64,000 nt of DNA, taken from Blastocladiella emersonii ATCC 22665 (Eukaryota; Blastocladiomycota; Blastocladiomycetes; Blastocladiales; Blastocladiaceae). The stretch is from positions 2,852,001-2,916,000 of the forward strand of contig JANHCV010000001.1 in the NCBI GenBank assembly GCA_025594325.1. The letters run 5' to 3'. Shown here piece by piece: positions 41,043 to 52,370 of this stretch. Each line of letters begins with the position of its first letter. The stretch's first letter is position 1. Made by a program: the position numbers and the translations under genes. The notes under the pieces are model-generated. The model made no database searches. It was not told the DNA's origin and saw only the letters and a list, made by a program, of their open reading frames with translations.

Positions 41043-43350
41043 CTAGTACTTGGGCCGTGGACTCGCGACGCGGCGGATCCCACTGCCACTCATGCCCATG
41101 GACGAGGACGGCGTCTTGGGCCGCGGCAGTCCGGAGCCTGACGCGTTGGACGCGGCGGTGCCCGGGCGCGGGATGCCCGACGGCGAGAGGCCGCGGAGGT
41201 GCGACCCGCCGCCACCGATCGACAGGGACCCGCTAGCGGTCGAGCCCGTGGACGGCGACCGGCCGCGCGACGCGGCGGCGCTGCCGGGTGGGACGAGGCG
41301 GGACTGGCCCGCGGTGGCGCCCGCCGACGTGAGACCGGGACGCGGCGACGGCGCGCGCAGGCCGCTCGGCGGCGTGATCCCCGAGCCGGCGCCCGGGATG
41401 GGTGTCCGGGACCGCGACGCGCTGCGTCGGCCGGACCCCGACGCGCTCGACACCGAGAGCGAGCTGCTGCTGGGCGAGGCGGTGAGGAGCGAGTCGTACG
41501 AGCCGGTGGCCGTCGGGGTCTTGGGCCGCTGCAAGCCCGACGTCGGCGTCTTTGGCCGCGGCAGCGCGGACGTGGGCGTCTTGGGCCGCGGGAGCCCCGT
41601 GGGCGTAGCGGGGAGCGGGATCCGCGGCGGGCCGCCGTTGGCGGGGCTGCCCGGGTAGTTGTGCCCCGTGGTGCTGTACGTGTGGTGCTGGTACTGGATC
41701 GGGACGGGCGGCGGCGTCGACTCGGGGACGTACTGCGCGGGCATCGGGCCGTCGCCGCCCGCGCCCGTGAGGCTGTCCTCGGACATGATGGAGAAGGGGC
41801 GCGCCGGCGGCGGCGCGGCAGCGGCGTGCGGCGTCGGGACGCGCGAGATGGGCATGGGCTCGAGGTCGCCGTCCTCGGTGCGCGGGGCGCGGCGGGTGCT
41901 CGGGATCCCCGGCGCCGACGGGCTGCGCGACCGCGCGCGGCTGGCGGACCGCGGGAGACCGAGCGAGCTGGTGCTCGAGCTCGCGGGCAGGCGCGACCGC
42001 GACGCGCTGCGCGAGGGCTTGGGCAGGCTCGACGAGGCGCGCGAGCCGGCCGAGACCTCGGACGAGATGGACGTGCGGCGGCTACCGGGGCCCGACGCCG
42101 GGAGCGGGACGTGCGACGCGGGGAGGGACGCGGGCGACGGCGGGTGGTGCAGGTACGCGAGGCCGTTGGTCGGGGTCGGGGTGGCGGTGCCCGAGCCCTC
42201 GTCCGACGCGGCAACGGACGCGTTGGCGGACGAGGCGGGCATGCCGGCCGAGGCTTCCCGCTCGCGGTCGGCACGCACCTTGGCGGCGGCGCGCGCGTTC
42301 TCGAGCAGGCTGTTCATGAGGGCGAGTTCCGACTTATTGGCCTCGCGTGCGGTGGCGGTGACGGCCGAGACCGAGCCGGGCGCTGGGCTGCCGGCGGGAC
42401 GCGCGGCGATCGAGGCGGCAGCCGACGCGGCCGAGGCGGCGGCGAGGGCAGCCGACTGGGCAGCACTCAGGTGCGAGTCGGGTGCAGACGCGGCAATGGG
42501 CGCGCTGGTAGCCGTAGCGTTGGCGAGCGGGTTGGGCTCCTCGTCGGCGGGCGTGGTGAGGGGCGACATCTCGGCGAGCCCCTCGAGCGGCGGCTCCTGG
42601 TCGAGGAACATGATGCCGCGGCGGTTCTTGGCGCGGGTCTTTGACTTCTCCAGCTGCTCGAGGTCGACCTTCATGTCGGTGAGCGACAGCGGGCGCAGAT
42701 CGAGGGTCATGTCCGTGAGGCTCTCGCCGAAGCCGTCGGCGCCGAGCAGATGGCTGAGGCGGATCGAGTTGTGTTTGCTCGAGGGCACGGACCCGTTGGA
42801 CGACGACGCCGACACGGCCGTGGTCGGGGTGGTCGGGGTCATGGGCGGCGGCGGGATCGGGTGGAAGTAGGCGGAGCCGTCGGGCTCGGCGGCGCCCGCG
42901 TCCGCGTCCTCCTGCTGCAGCCAGTGCAGGACCGCGTCGTCGGGCTGCTTGCTAGCGGCGCCGCCCGAGTCGGACAGGTCGCCGTCCGGGTTGTCGAGGG
43001 CGGTCGACCCGCCGTCGGTCCACAGGCTCAGGCGCGCGAGGCCGGCCGCGTCGGCGGCGGCGCTCAGCGAGGTCGAGTCGGGGGCGCCGGCGCCCGCGGC
43101 GGTGGGTGGCGTGTACAGCCTACGCGGGGGATGGTGGTTGGTCCATGTCATGACAGGCGCGGAGACAGAACGCAGACGCGTACCAGTCGTCCAGGTTACC
43201 GTCATCTTGGGCGGCGAGATCGGCGAGATCAAAGACGGACCCGCGGTTGTTCTCCATGAGTTCGGCGAGCGAGCGGCCGGCCAACGTCTTCTTGGCGGCG
43301 CCAGCGGGCGGAGCGCCAGTCGGCGTGCCGTCAGCAGCGGTCGTCATCAT
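41043..43350 (-). CDS. Ser/Pro/Arg-rich protein with repeated LPRPKTP / SxIP-like motifs
   Basis: Two exons (43350-43184, 43119-41043) give 747 residues. The N-terminus has a short helical motif (RSLAELMENNRGSVFDLADL). A central region contains SKTRAKNRRGIMFLDQEPP and a helical Ala-rich stretch (ANKSELALMNSLLENARAAA). The C-terminal 350 residues are Ser/Arg/Pro-rich, with repeats of G-L-P-R-P-K-T-P-T (three near 41515-41600, one near 41110) and SGIPRPGT, ending IRRVASPRPKY. This resembles microtubule plus-end proteins that bind EB1 through S-x-I-P in basic, Ser/Pro-rich sequence; that role is inference. I do not recognise the family. The first two codons are both ATG (43350 and 43347). Confidence 0.7.
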
Positions 43351-43977
43351 GTTCACAGCGTCGAGGGTCGGCTGCAGCGATGGGTGGAAGCAAGCGCGCG
43401 CTCACCGGCAACGGGCGGGGAAGAGGACTAGTGGCTCGAGAGGGGGGCGTTGCACGCTTCACGGCAGCGGCAGTCTATGTCGATCTCGTTGCGTTTGAGT
43501 TTGTGGTGGTTCCCGTCGCCGGAGCCGATGGCGAGAGCAGCGAACGAGGACACATCGGCAGGACCGACGGTGGCGGCAGCCGCTGCTGGTGGCGGAGCAG
43601 GCGGAGCGCCACACTTGCCCGACCCTGCACGTGACGCAATGTCGGGAGTCGGGGGCGCCCGGGTCAGGTGGCTGCGACGCGCGACGCGTCGCTCTTCGCC
43701 TCCGCGGGCCTGCGCGCAGCGGCGGCGGCGATCGTTCCCAAAATGAACCGCGCAGCACACGTTTCTGACTCGCTGCACCGCCATCGGGACCGCGCACGCA
43801 CTCGCGCGCGCACATGTTATTCCTCGCACGCGCGCGGAGGCGCGGCTCCCGCGCCACACCCGTCCCGGCCCGCGACCGCGGCCACCCTCCCCCCTCTTAA
43901 GACCGCCGCGCCCCGAAGACGCCCACAACTCGCTCCACTACCAGCTCGCTTGCGCAACCACCTGCACCACCACCGCC
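43351..43977. promoter_or_regulatory. Divergent promoter interval
   Basis: About 630 bp between divergent starts. It includes a GCGACGCGCGACGCGTCGC motif near 43673-43692. No gene is seen; the small open frames here lack supporting features. Confidence 0.4.
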
Positions 43978-44844
43978 ATGACCATGAACTCGCTCCGCAT
44001 CTCGGCCCACGCCTCGGCCGTCTCGTCGGCCGCCTCGTCCATTGCCGACCTCGCCGCCACCGACGACTACGCGTGGGAGTGCCTCAGCGTCGGGTCCTCG
44101 GCCGCCACCGACGACGCGTGGGACGTGCTCTCGCTCCCCGCCACGGGCGCCTCGTCGCTCGCCCCGTCCGACGACGAGGACGAGGGCGATGAGGATGAGG
44201 ATGAGGATGACGGCGACGACGAGCCCACGTCGCGCAGCGTGCACGGCGACGTGCTCTCGGATCCAACCGCGACTGCTGCGCGCTCGGTCTCGTCCCTTGA
44301 GCCCGAAACCGACCCGGCGCACGCGCTGCTGCCCGTCTCGCTCGCCCCGACGGCCTCGGACCTCGGCGACGCCGCGTCGTCATCGCCTGCAACCGCTACC
44401 CCAACCACTGCGCTGCCGCCATCGCGCATCCCGCCGCCAACCGCCGCCATGCTCGCCGACGCGTCGCCGATCCCGGGCGTCAACCGCTCGCTGCGCCGCC
44501 TGCACGCACGGTGCAACGGCCGGTGCCCGCTCGTCGCCGCCGGCCAGCCGTGCGCCTACTGCCTCGCCGTTGCCCGACGCGCCCTGCTCGCCGTCCCGCT
44601 CCCGCACCACCACCCGGTCCTGATGCAGGCACTCGACGCCAACGGATCCTCGATCCCGACGACGGCGGGTTCGGGTCTCGGTGGATTCGCGAGAACCGCG
44701 CCGCTCCCGCCCAAGAAGCCCAACGGCGTCGCTTCGGCCGCCGCGGCTGCCGTTGCCGCGCGCACCGGCGGCCTCACGGGCCCGATGCACCGCCCGCGCA
44801 AGCTCGCCGCTGCCATCAGCGTCCGCGGCGGCGGCGCGCGCTGA
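43978..44844 (+). CDS. Acidic disordered protein with two Atg8-interaction-like motifs and a Cys cluster
   Basis: One exon, 288 residues. Two near-repeats at the N-terminus, DDYAWECL (W33-L36) and DDAWDVL (W48-L51), each fit W-x-x-L preceded by acidic residues, the form of an Atg8/LC3-interacting motif. A long acidic run (DDEDEGDEDEDEDDGDDE) and a Pro/Thr-rich linker follow. Near the C-terminus four cysteines, C179-x3-C183-x8-C192-x2-C195, could bind a metal ion, flanked by RSLRRLHAR. No membrane segment is visible. I do not recognise the family; a role in selective autophagy is only a motif-based guess. It converges with the next gene 139 bp away. Confidence 0.65.
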   Translation: MTMNSLRISAHASAVSSAASSIADLAATDDYAWECLSVGSSAATDDAWDVLSLPATGASSLAPSDDEDEGDEDEDEDDGDDEPTSRSVHGDVLSDPTATAARSVSSLEPETDPAHALLPVSLAPTASDLGDAASSSPATATPTTALPPSRIPPPTAAMLADASPIPGVNRSLRRLHARCNGRCPLVAAGQPCAYCLAVARRALLAVPLPHHHPVLMQALDANGSSIPTTAGSGLGGFARTAPLPPKKPNGVASAAAAAVAARTGGLTGPMHRPRKLAAAISVRGGGAR

Positions 44845-44983
44845 TCTCCCGCCGCCCTGCCCGGCGGGAGCAGACTCTCAAGAGAAACCCGAGAAAAACC
44901 CATCATGTAAATCTATATCCCAAACTCTTTCCTGCCCCTCGCTCGAGAAATACAACAAAACGACTTGCGCACGCGTCCCTCGT

Positions 44984-47900
44984 CTACCCGTGCCCCATGT
45001 CGCGCAGGTTCATTCGGCTTGACCGCCGCATCGACGCAGCCGCCGTGTTCCCGCCCGCGCCGCCCTGCCCGCGCCGCCCGCCGAGCGAGCCCGGGAGCAT
45101 GGGGGGCGCGACAGACACGCGGCGCCGGTCCGCGCTGCCAGGCACGCCGAGCCCGCCGCTGTTGCGCGCTGACGGGTTGCCGCCCGCGCCGCCTCCACCC
45201 GCGAGCAGCCCTCCGGGCCCGCCACCGGGCGTGACCATGGACCCCGTTGGCGACATCCCCGCCTCGAGCCCGGCCATCAGCCCGCTCTGTCCACCCGGCG
45301 CGCCTCCGTGGCCATGGCCTCCGCCCGCACCGCCGCCGCCGCCGCCCGCCATGTTGGCCAGGCTCCCGCCGCCGCCCACGAGGTCGCGGCGGGACCCGTA
45401 CCCGCCGTTCCCGCTGCCGCCGAGGCTCTCGACCGACGACCGCCCGTGATGCCCGCCGCCGCCGCCGCCGCCGTGGTGGCCGTGGTGCGACCCGCGCAGT
45501 GCGGTCGGCGACGTGTACCCGTTGGTCACCACGACCTGCACGCCGTCGGCCTCGGCCTGCGCCCGCACGTCGTCCGGGATCGCGAACGCCGGGTTGCCCC
45601 GGAACAGGTTCTGGATCCGCTGCGCTACGCTCAGGTCGATGCTGCGCGACGTGGCTCGGTTGAGTGTCGCGGGCGGTGGCGGTGCGGACGGCTGCGGCGG
45701 GGGGGCCGGGCTCGATTTAGGCGTTGCTGGCCGCGGCGTGATAGGGAGCGGGATCGCGGCTACGTCGAGAGTTTGAGGGTCAGTTACTTGACTCGACAGA
45801 GAGTGCGCGCCGTGCGACGTACCAGCGAGGCACACCCAGACGGGGACACTCATCCCACTCTCCTGCTCTGGCCCGAGCAGCGACACGGCGAGCCAGTAGC
45901 TGCCGCCGACGTCGAGCCGCTCGAGGAGGTACTCGGACGGCATGTTGGGCGTGACGGGGACGAACGGGCACACGACCGTGAGGTCGCTGAGGTCGTGCGT
46001 GCGCGCCATGAACAGCTTGTACCCGGTACACGGCGGGACGTGGTCGTCGGGCCGGTGCGACGAGTACAGCAGGCACCGCACCGTGGTCGGCGACAGGATG
46101 ATGCACTGCGGCGCGGGCGGGATCGGGAGCAGGTCCTCGAGACACACGGGCTCGCTGTACCGGCTCGTCTCGCTCCACCCGGCCGCGTTGCCCGCGGCCA
46201 CCGCGAACACGTAGCTTTGCCCGACCTCGAGCGACTCGACCACGGCGCTCGCTGGGTGGCCCGCCACCTCGACCGAACGCACCTGGTCCGCCTGCGTCAC
46301 GTCGTGGTACCACACGCGGTACCGCGACACGCTCGACTGGCCCGTCATGGGCGGCGATGGAAGCGCGACCTGCACGCTCGACGCGCCGAACCGCTTGACC
46401 TGCGGCGCCGCCGGCCGCCCCGGCGGGAAGTCGAGGACTACGGGACCCGCCGTGCCCGACCGCGGCGACTCGCCGAGCTCGTTGACGAGCGACGCCGCGA
46501 ACCAGTGCTTGACCGCGAGCTCCGGGTTCTTGAACGTGTGTGTCACGGTGCGTGGTGGCGAAGGCGGCGCCGGCTGCCCGTCTGCCGTGGGCGCAGCGGG
46601 CGTGGCCGGCGCGGGCAGCGCGAGTTCCGCGGCGAGGTAAAAGGTTGATCCGTTCAGCGACTGGTACAGCCGCACGGTCCGCGGCACGGTGCCGCCGGAC
46701 CCGGGGACAGGCGCGGCCACGGTGACCGTGATGCTCGACGCCTGCGGCGTGCACTGGAACGAGACGGTCGGCGCGGCCGGCGTCGACGGGAGAACGTCTA
46801 CATGCATTACTTGTCAGCTCCGGACGGCGATCCATGGTCGTGATTGCGCATACCGACGAAAACCGTCTCGTGGTCGCTCGGCTCGGACGCAAACTCGCTC
46901 GAGAAGGCCACGGCGCGGAGGAAGCAGAACCGGCCGACGGGCAGGTTGTCGACGACCATGTCGAGTGGCTTGCCCGGCTCGACGTTGAAGACGCGCGCGT
47001 GCGACATGTCCTCGCGCGCGCTGCACGATAGCTGGACGCGGTCGTAGTGGCACGTCGCCGTCAAGGGCGGCAGCGCGAGGCGCACGCGGATCGAGTGCGC
47101 CGATACTACCGAGGCCTGTGGTTTCGGTGGCCGGGGAAGCGCGGCTACGGGGAGGAGGCGAGTGAGATGGTGGTCATGGACGTGAGGGGTAGGAGTACAC
47201 ACCAAGAATGTCCTGCCGCCGCTTGAGCTCGCGCGCCTCGAGCTGGCGCTTCTGGCACACCTTGCACGGATCGGGCTTGCGGTGCAGCGCGTTGTACTTG
47301 TAGATGGACAACGACGCAAGGTCGCGGTCGCGCTCCTACACTCGCAGGCGAGGTGATGAGCCCGCTGATCACTCGGGTAACACGACAAGTCTCCGTACCC
47401 GCAGGGAGTTCTCTTGCATCTCGATCTTGTCCTTGAACAGCTGGTTCTCGTTCTCGAGCGCGCGGATCTTCATGCGGAGGTTGAGGCTCTCGGTCACAAA
47501 GTTCTTCTCGAGCAGGTCGCACTTGTGCCGCATTTCCTACTCGCGGCGACGATGGTGAGTTGACGGAGTCCATGCAAACCGGGTTACGTTCAAGCGAGGG
47601 TACCGTGCAGATCTCCTCCTGCTCGGCCTTGCCGTTGCGGCACTGGTCGATCTCGGCCTGGAGCTCGGCGCGCATCTGCAGGTCCTGCTGCTCGACGAGC
47701 GACTGGAGGTGCGCGTTCATCTGCTTGGCCTGGTCGAGCTGCTCGGCGAGGAGCCGGATGCGCCGGTCCTGCGTGCCCTGGAACGCGTAGCTATCCTTGA
47801 GCTTGTTCTTTACCGCCGCGACGACGATTAGTCCCCGGCCCACTCGACGCACGAACCGAGCAAGCACGCGTACCTTGAGCCCCTGCACCTCCTCGCGCAG

Positions 47901-48266
47901 CCCGCGGATGATCCGCGGCGCATCCTCGTTCTTGGCCTCGAGCTCGGCGAGCTCGCGCTGGTGCCGGCGCTCGATCTGCTTGAGCACCGCGTTCTCCTCG
48001 CGCACCTTGAGGTACTTGAGCTCGCGCTCCTTGAGCACGCCCTTGACGCGCTCGTGCTCGTGCCACAGCGCCGTCTCGGTGATGTCCAGGTGCTTGCCCG
48101 ACGCCGCCGTGTGCGTGAACGGCGGTGTCGGCAGCGTCGTCTGCTTGGGCGACGCGGGGCCGGCGCCCGTCGCGCCAGAGTTCTTTTTCGCGGCCGAGGG
48201 GTGGGCAGAAGTGCCCGTTCCGCCGCCCGAGTATATCTTGGTCCGTTGCTGCTTGAGGTCCATCAT
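44984..48266 (-). CDS. Lebercilin-like coiled coil fused to fibronectin type III repeats
   Basis: Seven exons (introns 47808-47873, 47537-47603, 47336-47398, 47145-47202, 46798-46853, 45760-45822) give 969 residues. Residues about 75-285 form a long coiled coil whose pattern follows the lebercilin domain of LCA5: ENAVLKQIERRHQRELAELE, then EDAPRIIRGLREEVQGLK, RRIRLLAEQLDQAK and SLRERDRDLASLSIYKYNA. A CKVCQKR motif follows. Residues about 295-710 look like three or four fibronectin III modules (HARVFNVEPGKP; SRYRVWYHDVTQ; VVESLEVGQSYVFAVAAGNA). The tail (about 800-969) is Gly-rich. Lebercilin is a ciliary transport-associated protein, and the gene is divergent from CFAP100. The join over intron 46798-46853 (GTATGC...CTGAC...TGTAG) restores ETVFV|DVLPSTP and links the two halves. 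Confidence 0.75.
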
Positions 48267-48554
48267 GGTCGTTGATCGGCAGCGGCCACGGCGGCGCACT
48301 TGGGTTCGCGTTGCATGTAATTCCGGGTCGGATGAGCACGTGTTACATTTTGCACCGAGTGTGACGATGGTGCGTAGCGCGAAAGGGGTCGCGCGCGCGC
48401 AGAACGCGAAACGCGTCAAGGGGGGTGCGAGACACGCTGCGAGACGTCACGTGTTTTCTGCTCGCGTCAAGCGCGTCTCGCGTCTTGGCCGCGCGAGCGA
48501 TCAACGCCTTCGCGTCAGAGACCACTTCCCTGTCACCAGTGAAGTAAACGAAAC
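48267..48554. promoter_or_regulatory. Bidirectional promoter of the ciliary gene pair
   Basis: Only 288 bp separate the starts of the lebercilin-like gene (minus) and CFAP100 (plus). It contains GCGAGACACGCTGCGAGACG and ACGTCACGTG near 48425-48452, an AACGCGTC near 48411, and a weak match to half of an RFX X-box (GTTGCATGTAAT, 48310-48321). Confidence 0.5.
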
Positions 48555-50683
48555 CATGGCCGATGTAAGCTCAAACTCAATGCAACAACTCGTCACTGCG
48601 CCGCGCTGACCCGCGCGATGGACCCCGCGTAGGCAACCCTCGCAACGTTCCGGCCACCAGGCGGCGGCAGCGGGCCCGACATCAAGGTCCGGCTGCCCGA
48701 CATTCCGTCCGGCGCGGCGCACGTCCGCGGCGGTCCGAGCCCCGCGGGCGCGCACATGCGGTCGAGTAGCGCCAGCACGGGCGGCCGCCGCAGCGTGCTC
48801 AAGGACAACCCGTTCCGCATGCCCGACGACGAGGAGGTGTTCTCGCTCCGCGGATCGCCGTCGCCGGGTGGCGGCGCGTCCGTAGCGGTACGTCGTGCGC
48901 GCGCGTGTCTCCACGGCCCAACTGACGTGTGACCGATCGTAGGGCGACGTCGGACAGGAGCCCAAGAAACAGCGACCGAGCCTGTACGAGCCCAAGGCGG
49001 CGAACCGGCGCAACTTCAAGGCGCTGCTGGACGAGGAGGATGCCGAGAACGCCAAGCTGTTCGAGAAGCTGCAGGCGAAAAAGGACGCGGACGCGATGCT
49101 CATCAGCCAGCAGTCCAAGGACCGCCAGCTCGGCAAGGAGAACCTGCACGATTTCGTGGCCAAGAAGCGCGAGATGTTCCTCCTGCAGTTTGCGCTCGGC
49201 GTGAAAAAGGACGAGATCAAGAAGCTTGAGCACATTGCCCAGGCCGAGGAGCAGAAGCTGCTCGACGACGAGCGCAGCCTCGAGGAGGACGCGGCCAAGT
49301 TCGACGCGTTCCTCAAGGAGAACGACAAGAACTCGGTCGAGGCCATCAAGCGGTACGTCACTGGCCCGCCGTCACCTCGTTCTGGGCGTAACTCACGCCC
49401 GGATCCCCCTATCGTGTAGCGCCGAAGCTGAGACCAAGGCCAAGCTCGAGAAGGTGGCCGAGATCAAGAAGCTGAACATGCAGATCATGACGATCCGGTC
49501 GGAAATGTCCAAGAACGAGGACCAGCTCAAGGACTACCAGCGGTATCGCCAGTTTCTCGAGAAGCTGACGCCGCCCGAGTGGCTCGCGCAGCACCAGAAG
49601 CAGCGCGCGACCAAGAAGAAGGCCGTCGAGGAGGTCGGGAGTACGTGTTCCTCGCTCGTCATCGGGGTCTTGCTCAAGGACTGACCCGCGTCACCGTCCC
49701 GTAGAGCGCGAAAAGTCGTCGCGCAAGCCCGCGCTGGCCAAGGGCAAGGTGCAGTTTGGTCGGCGCAACGACAACAGCTCGACGAGCGACGAGCCGACGG
49801 TGCACATCCACGAGGTGGGCGGGTCCGACGACGAGGGGTCCGACGACGAGGACGAGGAGGTGCCGCCGCTCTACTTCAACAGCCCGCAGCAGCTGCTCGA
49901 CATCTTCTCGGAGCTCGAGGAAAACAACCTCGCGCTGATCCAGAACTGCCAGGAGACGGAAGAGACGCTCGAGGAGCTCAAGCTCAAGATCCAGGAGACG
50001 GAGCAGCGCATGGACCAGGAGACGGAGAGCCTGCGCCAGCAGATCGATTTCCTCAAGTCGGCCATCTCCAAGGAGGAGGACAAGGCGCGGCAGCTCGAGG
50101 AAAAGGCCAAGTTCGTCGCCGCAGTGGTTCGCTGCAGCTCGAACACTCGTCTCACCGATCGCGTCCCATGTGTAGGTTCTTCACGTCGTCACTCAGCGAG
50201 GCGGACCAGGAGCGGATCCTGGCCGAGCTCAACACCAAGGTCAAGGAGGTGTACCGGCGGTGCCTGGGCGAGGGCGACACCAACATCTCGACGCTGCAGA
50301 TGCTGACGGCGGTCGAGAACCGGCTCGAGCAGCTGTTCGAGGCCATCGAGCTGATGCCGCCCGAGAAGGTCGAGAAGGCCGAGCGACTCAAAGACAAGGA
50401 GCGGCGCCAGCGCATGCGCGAGGAGAAGATGGACGTGCAGCGGATTCAGCAGGAGGAGCGGATCCAGCGCGCGCTCGAGCGGGCAAGGGCGCCCGTCAAG
50501 AAGAAGGTACTGTGTGATCGCTGACCGTGATCGTTGCGCGATCGCCCACTGACTGAAGCCTCGCGGCTCGTGTAGACTGGGAAACCCGTCGTGTTCCGGT
50601 CGGCGCCGCCACAAAAGAAGAAGAAGCGGACGCAGGACAACAAGAACAAGGAGGAGGAGGACCTCGCCTATTACTGGGAATGA
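48555..50683 (+). CDS. CFAP100: CFAP100 (MIA1/CCDC37) homologue, DUF4200 coiled coil
   Basis: Seven exons (introns 48564-48632, 48888-48942, 49353-49419, 49641-49704, 50111-50175, 50507-50575) encode 579 residues; human CFAP100 has about 610. The N-terminus has NPFRMPDDEEVFSLR (about 61-75), a hallmark of the family. The DUF4200 coiled coil (about 128-265) includes KKREMFLLQFALGVKKDEIK, LEEDAAKFDAFLKENDKNSV and EIKKLNMQIMTIRSEMSKNE, then YRQFLEKLTPPEW. The C-terminal coiled coil has VYRRCLGEGDTNISTLQML and ELMPPEKVEKAERL. In Chlamydomonas, MIA1/FAP100 is part of the modifier-of-inner-arms complex that regulates axonemal dynein. Its presence implies a motile flagellum. Intron 50111-50175 uses a GTTCGT donor; it gives KAKFFTSSL, the only choice that keeps frame. 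Confidence 0.92.
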
Positions 50684-51088
50684 CCTGCCCGATCGATCCT
50701 GTATACATTTTCACCCGTTATTCGCCATCGCGGCCCGAGATGACGCGAGTCTCCCACGACGTGATTGTTATCAGCGGTGGTGTGGTCATGGGAGTCGGAC
50801 CGCCTTTGGGAGCGCGCGAGGTGACGACACGCCCCACGCGTGAGACACGCGCGCGTGATCTCATGCGGCGCGACGCGCCTCGCAGCTGCGCCGCACCACG
50901 GGGTCCCCCGCCGCGTCGTCGTTCGCTGTTCGCTGACTCCATCGCTTCGCGTTCTCCCCATCACCTCGCCCTCGCAGCGATACCCATGAAATCTGCGCCG
51001 TGAACGAAGCGACACTCTCGGCAATCGCTTCATCTGTCCGAATTTGTGACGGCCCACCATCCAACCAACCACCTGCACTCGACCAGCC
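50684..51088. promoter_or_regulatory. CFAP100 3' region and WD-protein promoter
   Basis: About 400 bp with no gene. CACGCGTGAGACACGCGCGCG and CGGCGCGACGCGCC-type inverted motifs occur at 50836-50880. Confidence 0.4.
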
Positions 51089-52370
51089 ATGACGATTCCG
51101 CAGTGCATCAGGTCCGGCTGCGTTCAGGACTGAGTGTGCTGTCCACCGCTCACTGACGGCCACGGCTCTCCAGCGACGACATTGAGTTTGTCAACTCGTC
51201 CAAGATTCACAAGTACCCGATTCGGTCAACGATCCAGCACTGGTACGCCTCGATGCGACGCGGTGACACTCGCTCTCCGCGGCTCGAGCTCATCGTCGAG
51301 CGGGTGTAGGCAGCTGCGCGACCTCATCTCGTGTCCATCATCCCGTAAGGAGGTGCTCTACGTCTCTGGCAACAATGTCAACCTGTACAACACGGAGAGC
51401 CGCAGCTCGCTGACGGTGCTCAAGGACCTGAGCTTCCCGCCAACGTGCATGACCACCGGGTACGCCCTCGCCTCCGCCGTCGCTGTCGCGTGGCCGCCGC
51501 CATCGCGGGCTAACCACGTCGCTGTCCCTTGTAGTCTCGGTTACCTCGTCGTGGGCGGGCAGCGGTCGCAGCTCATGGTCCGGCAGCTCGCGTCCAACTG
51601 GTACGCGCACCAGTCGGTCGGCGGGTGCATCAACAACGCCATGGTCGTCGCGCAGCACGCCGGCCAGACGCGGTTGCTCGTGTGCAACAACGACGAGTCC
51701 ATCAAGGTGTTCAACCTGCCGTCCATGCAGCGCGTCACGAGCATCACGCTGCCGACCGCCGTTAACTACGGTACGCTCTCGCCCAGAATCCCGTGAAACT
51801 CCCGCTCGCATCTCACACCCGCGTTCGCCTGTAGCCGCCGCGAGCCCAGACGGCAAGAAGGTGGTGGCCGTGGGCGACACGAACCAGGTGTTCCTGTTCG
51901 ACGTGACGGCCAACGGGTCGTACCAGCGGACGGGCACGCTGACGGCGCCGGGCAGCTCGTCGGGGTTCAGCTGTGCGTGGAACACGGGGTCCGACAAGTT
52001 CGCGATTGCGTCGCAGGACGGGCTCGTGCTCGTGTGGGACGAGCGGTCGACGACGCCCATGGCCTCGTTCGCGACGCGCGCGCACCCGACCGACAAGGGC
52101 GCGGCGCGGTGCGTCAAGTTCTCGCCCGGGTCGTCGATTGACCTGCTCGCCTTCTCGGAGCACGTCAGCAACGTGCACGTCGTCGACGCGCGCACCTTCA
52201 ACTCGCGCCAGATCGTCCGCGTCGCCCCGCCCCACGTTGAGCAGCACATCTCGGGCCTCGCCTTCACGCCCGACGCCCGGTCGCTGTTTGTCGGGATGGA
52301 GGCTAACCTCGTCGAGCTCGAGGTCAATACCAAGCTGCGCCGGTCGTTCCCCGCGGGAGCCATCCTGTGA
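51089..52370 (+). CDS. WD40-repeat protein of the fungal DUF2415-like type
   Basis: Five exons (51089-51102, 51174-51242, 51310-51459, 51535-51770, 51835-52370) encode 334 residues. After a five-residue first exon (MTIPH), the protein reads DDIEFVNSSKIHKYPIRSTI, QLRDLISCPS, VLYVSGNNVNLYNT, GYLVVGGQRSQLMVRQL, VCNNDESIKVFNLPSMQRV, AASPDGKKVVAVGDTNQVFL, IASQDGLVLVWDERS and FVGMEANLVELEVNTKLRRS. This is a single WD propeller like the uncharacterised DUF2415-related proteins widespread in fungi. The biochemical role is not known. The tiny first exon rests on a GTGCAT donor and CTCACTGAC...CTCCAG acceptor. Confidence 0.75.

Noticed and set aside
46807-47388. Two separate genes in the lebercilin-like/FN3 locus
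   Set aside because: A 56-nt intron with GTATGC donor, CTGAC branch and TGTAG acceptor joins them in frame, no promoter-like gap exists, and the total becomes exactly 970 codons including the stop.
48310-48321. RFX X-box in the ciliary promoter as a firm feature
   Set aside because: Only one half matches the consensus; it is recorded as a weak hint within the promoter entry, not as a separate site.
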